Below, one piece after another: positions 57,954-64,000 of a stretch of DNA of 64,000 nucleotides. The translations under genes and the position numbers were made by a program. The stretch is from the NCBI RefSeq assembly GCF_964355755.1, contig NC_092676.1, positions 9,902,288-9,966,287 on the forward strand. The letters are read 5' to 3'. A model generated the notes under the pieces. The model saw nothing but the letters and a program-made list of their open reading frames with translations. It ran no database searches and was not told the DNA's origin. This DNA is from Antedon mediterranea (taxonomy: Eukaryota; Echinodermata; Crinoidea; Comatulida; Antedonidae). Every line of letters starts with the position of its first letter. The stretch's first letter is position 1.

Positions 57954-58287
57954 TTTTTATAATGGAATAATATCAAAGCTGACCTAGGACTGACCAGTGA
58001 TTATGAAGCATATTCGTGTGGCATCGGTGGTTCAGTGGTAGAATTCTCACCTGCCACGCGCCGGATACGGGTTCAATTCTCGGCCGATGCAATGGAATAA
58101 TATCAAAGCTGACTTATAAATTACCGGTGATTATGAACTATACACGTGCAGCATCAGTGGTTCTGTTTTAGAAATCTCGCCTGCCACACGTAGAATCCGG
58201 GTAAAATTTCCAGCCGATGCATTTTTATAATGGAACAATATCGACGCTCTCCTATAATGACCGGTGATTATAAAACATATACGTGTA

Positions 58288-58358
58288 GCATCGGTGGTTC
58301 AGTGGTAGAATTCTCGCCTGCCACGCGGGGGACCCGGGTTCAATTCCCGGCCGATGCA
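58288..58358 (+). tRNA. tRNA-Gly(GCC)
   Basis: Consensus; S2. Here the 4299-bp copies diverge: the partner position 53989 is a class D unit. Confidence 0.93.
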
Positions 58359-58425
58359 TTTTTATAATGGAATAATATCAAAGCTGACCTAGGACTGACC
58401 AGTGATTATGAAGCATATTCGTGTA

Positions 58426-58496
58426 GCATCGGTGGTTCAGTGGTAGAATTCTCGCCTGCCACGCGGGGGACCCGGGTTCAATTCCCGGCCGATGCA
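58426..58496 (+). tRNA. tRNA-Gly(GCC)
   Basis: Consensus; S1; equivalent of 40649 and 46292 before the third transposon copy. Confidence 0.93.
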
Positions 58497-58878
58497 TTTT
58501 TAGAATGGAATAATATCAAAGGTGACCCAGGACTGACCAATGATTATGAAGCATGTTCGTGAAGCATCAGTCGTTCAGTGGTAGAATTCTCGCCTGCCAC
58601 GCGGGGGACCCGGGTTCAATTCCCGGCCGATGCATTTTTATAATGGAATAATATCAAATGTGACCTAGTACTGACCAGTGATTATGAAGCATATTCGTGT
58701 AGCATCGGTGGTTCAGTGGTAGAATTCTCGCCTGCCACGCGGGTGACCTTGGTTCAATTCTCGGCCGATGCATTTTTATAATGGAATAATATAAAAGGTG
58801 ACCTATGAATTACCAGTGATTATGAAGCATATTCGTTTAGCATCGGTTGTTCAGTGACCTAGGACTGACCAGTGATTA

Positions 58879-60116
58879 GACCTAAAAAAAAATAGTTTGT
58901 TTGCTGTCATCCGCCGCCCCTAATTTCGCCAAAAATTTGGGGCGGAGATAAGAAAAAAATTTGTTTACGTTGAGGGCGCTTTTAAAAAAAAAGTTTTTTT
59001 ATGATTTTTTTTGGCCGAAAAGGTTTAAAAATCGAGTGTGTGAGGATGAAACAATAAAAATAATAACGTAGCGTATATTTCGGTGTATAATCGCACTTTT
59101 GACACGCAAATTTAACCTTATACACCGAACATAAATGCCTCAACACACAGATATCGCCACCTCGTTGGCTAGGCCTGGGCTTTTTAAGGTAAGGCCTACT
59201 AGGCCTAGCCTAGGCCTATAAGTATTACTAAAGAGTAGGCCTAGCCTAGCTACAGTGTACTAGCGTAACAGCAACCTGCTAGTTTTCTAGGCATTTTAGC
59301 GTGATTTTGTACTAAATATGATGACAAGATTTGTTCATTATATGGAGCTGTTTTAGGCGCTCCGATAAAATTTCATTTGTAAACGTTTACGATTGGAATA
59401 GTATTATAGTTATATGCACGACCGTCGTACCCCCAGCCCTTCTTGGCAACCACATGGTGTACAGTATTCGACTAGTATATTCTCCAGTTGATTATAGCAT
59501 AGACCTAGCGTACACACTTCTAGGATACATAGATACTAATCGAATACGATTGTCCGTGAAAACGTGCGCCTCTCGATAAATCGAGCGAGGCTAGCCCACA
59601 CACACGTGCGGTCATGCACTCGATGTTGCGGGTGCGAAACTCATGAATAACAAGTTAGAAAGAACTGACAGAATGGGGGACTTCCCTTCATGTTGAGGCT
59701 GGGCGCGGCCGTCTTATACATCGACGATATACAAAATACCGATATTTTACTCTCAGTTAGGGGTGCGTCTTATACACAGGTGCGACTTATACACCGAAAT
59801 ATACGGTACACTAACTTCTAAAATATTTAATTAGGCCTGCTAACAACGACCTTCTGTGTAGTAGGCCTAGCCTAGGCTAGTTTAGACACGGGGCCTAACG
59901 CGCCCAAAACAGAATTAAAGTGTGAAACAAATTATGAATAGATGTTTGAGCTCGTTGTTTTATTCAGTGTGTTTTGTTACTCTCAAATTCACGTACAATT
60001 AACAGAGAAATTAACATTAAAAAAAAAAAAAAAAAAAACTTTTTTCCACCCGCCCCCCCCCCCCCCTACCAAAACAAAAACTTGACAGAAAACAAATTTT
60101 TTTTTTTTTTTAGGCC
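58879..60116. mobile_element. Harbinger-like transposon, copy 3
   Basis: Third copy at the same relative site, shares the change seen in copy 2. Confidence 0.82.
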
Positions 60117-60503
60117 TTATGAAGCATATTCGTGTAGCATCGGTGGTTCAGTGATAGAATTCTCGCCTGCCACGCGGGGGACTCGGGTTCAATTCACGGA
60201 TGGTGCATTTTTATAATGGAATAATATCAAAGGTGACCTAGGACTGACCAGTGATTATGAAACATATTCGTGTAGCATCGGTGGTTCAGTGGTAGAATTT
60301 TCGCCTGCCATGCGGGGCACCCGGGTTAAATTCCCGGCCGATGCATTTTTAGAATGGAATAATATCAAAGCTGACCTATAAATGACCGGTGATTATGAAC
60401 TATACACGTGTAGCATCGGTGGTTCTGTTTTAGAAATCTCGCCTGCCACACGTGGAATCCGGGTAAAATTTCCAGCCGATGCATTTTTATAATGGAACAA
60501 TAT

Positions 60504-61133
60504 GTGGCACATGCAAGCGAAATCGGACATAAGTTGCATTTGTAGATTTGGAGAAACAACCAAAAACATTAAAAGGCTGAAAAATTACATTTTTTAATTT
60601 TTACAGAAAATAATAGCTGAAACAATATTTATTTACATTACCTTGGTGTTTTTCTATTTTGAGACAAATAAATAGATACATTTTAAGATTTCGTGTAGTA
60701 TGTTGGTTAAAAAGATAGTGTAAATTATGAATGATTTTCATAAAACCTATCATGTTTTATGCTTAAATTGAAAGTGTTCCATTGAGTTAATTTCAATGAA
60801 AATTTTGCATAATAATAGAACAATAGTTAATTAAGGAAGGTGCGAAGTTTCATTGAAATAAAACAATTAGAATACCCTTTTGCTAAGGCTTAAACTTAGA
60901 CGTCCTGTTTATTTTTTTGTAGTTGTCGTTTCCTGTTACTTAACTTTAAAAGCATTTTTCTCAAAACACTGATTGTAACAACCAAAACTTTAGACTAAGA
61001 TATCTTTGGAAGTAGACATGGTATCAAGATATTTTTTCAGCATTTTAAATCTTGGATTATGTAGTTTCAGTATTTGTAGAAATCTCAATTTTGAAAATTT
61101 CGACTTATGTCTGGTTTCGCTTGCATGTGCCAC
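60504..61133. mobile_element. 630-bp MITE, copy 3
   Basis: Third copy at the same position relative to its Harbinger-like neighbour. Confidence 0.88.
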
Positions 61134-61825
61134 ATATCGAAGCTCACCTATAATGACCGGTGATTGCAAAACATATACGTGTAGCATCGGTGGTTCAGTG
61201 ATAGAATTCTCGCCTGCCACGCGGGGGACCCTTTTCAAATTCCCGGCCGATGCATTTTTAGAATTGAATAATATTAAAGCTGCCCTATAAATGACCGGTG
61301 ATTATGAACTATACACGTGTAGCACGTGTGGTTCCGTTTTAGAATTCTCGCCTGCCATACGTATCCGGGTAAAATTCCCGGCCGATGCATTTTTATAATG
61401 GAACAATATCAAAGCTAACCACACGTGTAGCGTCGGTGGTTCTGCCACACGTGGATCCGTGTAAAATTCCCGGACGATGCATTTTTAGAATGGAACAATA
61501 TTAAAGCTGACCTAGGACTGACCAGTGAGTATAAATCATATACAGCTAGCTTCGGTGGTTCAGTGGTAGAATTCTCGCCTGCCACGCAGAGGACCCGGGT
61601 TTAACTCCCGGCCGATGCAGTTTTTTGTAATGGAATTATATCAAAGCTAACCTATAAATGACCGGTGATAATAAAGCATATACATGTAGCATCGGTTGTT
61701 CTGTTTTAGAAATCTCGCCTGCCACACTTGGAATCCGGGTAAAATTTCCAGCCGATGCATTTTTATAATGGAACAATATCGAAGCTCACCTATAATGACC
61801 GGTGATTGTAAAACATATACGTGTA

Positions 61826-61895
61826 GCATCGGTGGTTCAGTGGTAGAATTCTCGCCTGCCACGCGAGGACCCGGGTTCAATTCCCGGCCGATGCA
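61826..61895 (+). tRNA. tRNA-Gly(GCC), last array unit
   Basis: 70 nt: GCGAG stem followed by GACC, one base shorter in the variable loop than the others. All stems pair; TTTTT follows. The array ends in the next spacer at about 61940. Confidence 0.85.
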
Positions 61896-61939
61896 TTTTT
61901 ATAATGGAATAATATCAAAGGTGACCTATAAATGACCGG

Positions 61940-63010
61940 TGAAGAGTTTCTCAATGTAAACTCCTGGATGTGAAAATGTATGAAACTCTATCATGGAATA
62001 TGCACATATAGTCCTGTGAATGTAGCAAAAATAATGAGTATGCCTAGAAAAAATTAGAACAGAATTTATTTTTGTGGTAAATATCTCTAAAGACCTATTA
62101 GAACAACATATTCAAAATGGAGAAAAAATGTAGTTGAAAAAATTAGGTTAATGTCCATAAAACTAAAATGGCCGCTATATACAGTATTTTTCTATATATC
62201 AGGTATAGTCTAAGCAATCTAGAATTTAAAGTTAAACAAATTGCAAACAAAACCTTTTAATTTTTAAATTGAACACACATGATGTTGAGAACATATGCAA
62301 ATTAGCTGAAATATGCAAATTAAGGGTAAAAATATAGGGTACCCATATAACGCCAATTACCGCTAGTTGTTTTTTTCTAAATTGTTCTTTCTTATAAGAC
62401 TATTTGTCAAAAAATTACCGGAAATGCTGTATTTGACCCATGACCTTATTTTTTAAAGGATTATAGGTAATTTTCACACGATTTACGTATCTCCATAACT
62501 AATGTATGTAGAAACTTCATTTTATTCTATATACTTTCACAAATGATGAGGGGATGGAATTCCACACATCATACCTCGATCACACCTTTGGAACATGCAA
62601 ATTAGCTGAAATATGCAAATTAATGGTTAAAATATCAGGTATAGGCCTACCCATAGAACGCCAACCACTAGTTGTAGATAGTTATTTTTTTTCTCCAAAT
62701 TGTTCTTATGGAACATTTTGTCTAACAACAAGTGCCGTATTTCAAAGAATTAAGGTAACATTCACCATAGTCAATAATTCTATTGACTATGCTTTAACGC
62801 ATGATTTACGTATCACCATAACTACTCTAGGTACAGAAATTATTTTAGTCTCTATACTTTCACATATGTAGAAGAGATGGAATTCCAGAAATCACACTTT
62901 GGAAACATATGCAACAAACACACACACGCGATCGACCACACAACCTCTCGCCATTCCGGCGGAGCTAGTTAGCTGAAATATGCAAATCAACTGAAATATG
63001 AAAATTAAGG
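61940..63010. repeat. Diverged A/T-rich repeat, about 300-bp copies
   Basis: The phrase ATGCAAATTAGCTGAAATAT followed by GCAAATTAAGGGTAAAA, CAGGTA/AGGGTACCCATA and AACGCCAA occurs near 62293 and 62595, and a shorter form near 62970. Each is followed by a similar CACTAGTTGT...AAATTGTTCTT stretch. Non-coding dispersed or tandem repeat of unknown type. Confidence 0.7.
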
Positions 63011-63016
63011 GTAACA

Positions 63017-63286
63017 TATAGGGCACCTGGTTAGCATCTCATTTACAGGACTACCTGGATTCTTCATTATAGTTCGGCTGTTAATATCCAAGACTCGTAT
63101 ATATACAGGAGGATTGAGATGGCCAGTGTGCGGAGTAACTGATGTAGGAAACCATTCCTGAACCACTACATGTTGCTGCTGACTTTGGCATAACTGCTTG
63201 ATGGTGTGGATCCGCTTCTGTCTCTTGTTATATTTGTACATTGTTGCCCATAGTGCCTCATGCCAAACCCTGTCGAAGGTTTTCTT
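63017..63286 (-). pseudogene. LINE reverse transcriptase fragment
   Basis: Minus strand reads TFDRVWHEALWATMYKYN, IHTIKQLCQSQQQ and VVVQEWFPTS, the palm region with the FDRVWH motif of non-LTR retrotransposon reverse transcriptases. An upstream stop and loss of the expected downstream FADD motif show decay. Confidence 0.75.
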
Positions 63287-63289
63287 TCA

Positions 63290-63912
63290 TCTACGAAATA
63301 CCTACTACTGCAGTCAGCAAGTGCAATAGGTAAAAATAGTAAACTTAGTTGGAAGTATGCCTCTGTAATCGAAGGAGCTGTTTGTTGGGCTTATACTCAT
63401 AGTGCCAACGCATCAATTCCCCCACTCCAGTGGTAGTTTGGACAACAATGTCAACACAAAGGTGTCAACTTGAATCCGAATGAATTGGGATATGTTCACG
63501 CTAAGGATCATCTTGAACTCATCCCGTTTTTTGCTATGCCTAACTAGTTCATACATAAAGCTGGTCTGATTATAAGGTTTCACTGAAATGCAAATTGTTT
63601 TAATAAATCAGGTTTAAGAACTATACATCTCCCTTTGAGAAAAATGGCAGCCATTTTGAACTATATTTATGATCTTGAATTTTTGAAAGTTGAAGTTTTT
63701 AATTTATCTCCAATTATAGTTTCTTGCAAAATAAATGTTTTAATGACTGTGGTTTTTAGTTATAATTTATGCAATTTTGCAATTTTTCTTAACCTCGCTT
63801 TTTTCTCCATTTTTATATGTTGTTTAGATTGGTCTAATTTTGTCTAGGTCAAACCGTAGTTTTACCGGACTAATAGAATATGTTTGATCTAAAGTTCTTC
63901 CAGGGTGTTTTT
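63290..63912. other. No gene recognised
   Basis: Between two LINE remnants of opposite orientation. Open frames here are AT-rich and lack recognisable motifs. Confidence 0.45.
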
Positions 63913-63913
63913 T

Positions 63914-64000
63914 TTATCTAAAGATGCTCATCGAATTCTGTACAAATCTATTGTTGCACCTCACTTTGACTATTGTAATGCTGTGTGGTGTAGATGTAAC
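63914..64000 (+). pseudogene. LINE reverse transcriptase C-terminal fragment, runs off window
   Basis: Translates to SKDAHRILYKSIVAPHFDYC then NAVWC. The LYKS.V.PH.DYCN.VW motif follows the reverse transcriptase palm in LINE ORF2 proteins. The rest lies beyond the window. Confidence 0.72.

Larger units (their letters stand above)
29655..58091 (+). repeat. Class B tRNA-Gly derivatives (36 copies)
   Basis: 71-nt copies with intact A and B boxes and acceptor stem, but GCGCC in the 3' anticodon strand, so two of five pairs are lost. Starts: 29655, 30198, 30741, 31426, 31564, 32107, 32792, 33554, 34235, 34989, 35670, 36213, 36975, 37656, 38199, 39288, 39839, 40244, 44258, 44939, 45482, 45887, 49899, 50580, 51123, 52215, 52766, 53317, 53722, 54198, 54879, 55422, 56514, 57065, 57616, 58021. 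Twenty-eight lack any T-run after GATGCA (AATGGAATAA follows instead). Seven have TTTT and one, 31426, TTTTT. Anticodon GCC is kept. Confidence 0.93.
49680..58278 (+). repeat. 4299-bp direct tandem duplication within the array
   Basis: Units from about 49680 to 53980 recur in the same order from about 53980 to 58280, each at +4299 bp, with private markers such as AGCTAAACTAGG and CTCACCTGCC shared. Confidence 0.9.
31150..60207 (+). repeat. Class D tRNA-Gly derivatives (16 copies)
   Basis: 3' end altered to TTCACGGCTGGTGCA, giving one T-stem mismatch and two G-U acceptor pairs; most also read GTGATAG in the D arm. Starts: 31150, 32516, 33345, 34780, 36766, 39012, 42360, 44049, 48001, 49690, 51939, 52490, 53989, 56238, 56789, 60137. 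A TTTTT run follows. Possibly transcribed but unlikely to be a good tRNA. Confidence 0.88.
29262..61762 (+). repeat. Class C tRNA-Gly pseudogene monomers
   Basis: Preceded by spacer S3, usually following a class B copy. The D arm reads GGTTCTGTTTTAGAAAT, the 3' anticodon strand ACGTA or AGGTA, and the T arm GGGTAAAATTTCC. Box A, box B, D stem and anticodon stem are therefore all damaged, while GCC in the loop and the acceptor ends are mostly kept. Examples: 30871-30941, 32237-32307, 33822-33892. Some have an extra CAG near the start (near 33203, 34640, 51800). A hybrid form with a class B 3' half occurs near 33685, 35120, 37110, 44395, 50035 and 54325. Confidence 0.9.
29158..61895 (+). repeat. 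Tandem tRNA-Gly(GCC) array, about 200 units
   Basis: Head-to-tail repeats of a 71-nt tRNA-Gly gene or derivative plus a spacer of about 65 bp, all on the plus strand, period close to 136 bp. The number is from length after removing three 1.24-kb and three 630-bp insertions. Intact units start GCATCGG and end CCGATGCA with loop CTGCCAC (anticodon GCC). They carry box A-like TGGTTCAGTGG and box B GGTTCAATTCC, and are followed by TTTTT. Three spacer families occur: S1 ends GAAGCATATTCGTGTR, S2 ends AAAACATATACGTGTA, S3 ends AACTATACACGTGCA. Copies begin with truncated units (29158-29194; 29399-29460 lacks the 3' acceptor strand). Confidence 0.97.

Noticed and set aside
29158-61895. CRISPR-like array
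   Set aside because: Regular spacing arises from eukaryotic tRNA genes with Pol III boxes; spacers belong to three repeated families, not unique sequences, and the setting is nuclear eukaryotic.

Overview
The window is eukaryotic nuclear DNA. It shows spliced genes with GT-AG introns, a receptor tyrosine kinase, BEL/Pao, Penelope-like and LINE retroelements, MITEs and Pol III tRNA genes. The repeat content, the frequent TAGGCCTA words and the EGF-plus-orphan-ectodomain kinase suggest a marine invertebrate deuterostome such as an echinoderm. That placement is inference and has low certainty.

Layout. (1) 1-1285: CAT/CAC microsatellites and diverged repeat modules lying 3' of the kinase gene. 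(2) 1286-16339, minus strand: the 3' part of one receptor tyrosine kinase gene. Twenty-two exons (about 1,136 codons) chain with consistent splice phases from EGF-like modules through a long ectodomain and one membrane segment to a complete kinase domain and stop codon. The first exons, including the signal peptide, were not found. Its introns hold a 63-bp minisatellite, a MITE and microsatellites. (3) 18.0-19.7 kb: an AT-rich minisatellite and a Penelope-like fragment between inverted repeats. (4) 19758-26933: a full-length BEL/Pao LTR retrotransposon with 705-bp LTRs differing at two positions, a TGTCA target duplication, and a long gag-pol frame carrying several apparent defects. (5) 27753-28827, minus strand: a multi-exon methyltransferase pseudogene. 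(6) 29158-61895: the outstanding feature, about 33 kb of head-to-tail tRNA-Gly(GCC) genes and tRNA-derived pseudogenes, all on the plus strand, one about every 136 bp (roughly 200 units). (7) 61.9-64.0 kb: diverged A/T-rich repeats and two LINE reverse transcriptase fragments.

The tRNA array behaves like satellite DNA made of tRNA genes. Monomers fall into classes: intact genes (48 located, with fully paired cloverleaves); class B, with a broken anticodon stem and usually no Pol III terminator; class C, with both internal promoter boxes damaged and a TTTT inside the D arm; class D; a class with G1:A72; and a truncated class E. These classes alternate in fixed order with matching spacer families, giving higher-order repeats of 405, 543 and 551 bp. 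These sit inside larger duplications of 1366, 1435, 1986, 4299, 5641 and about 17,777 bp. Two DNA transposon insertions (a 1.24-kb TTA-flanked Harbinger-like element and a 630-bp MITE) occur three times at identical relative positions, so whole blocks were duplicated after they inserted. The large number of near-identical repeats also makes the exact copy number dependent on assembly quality.
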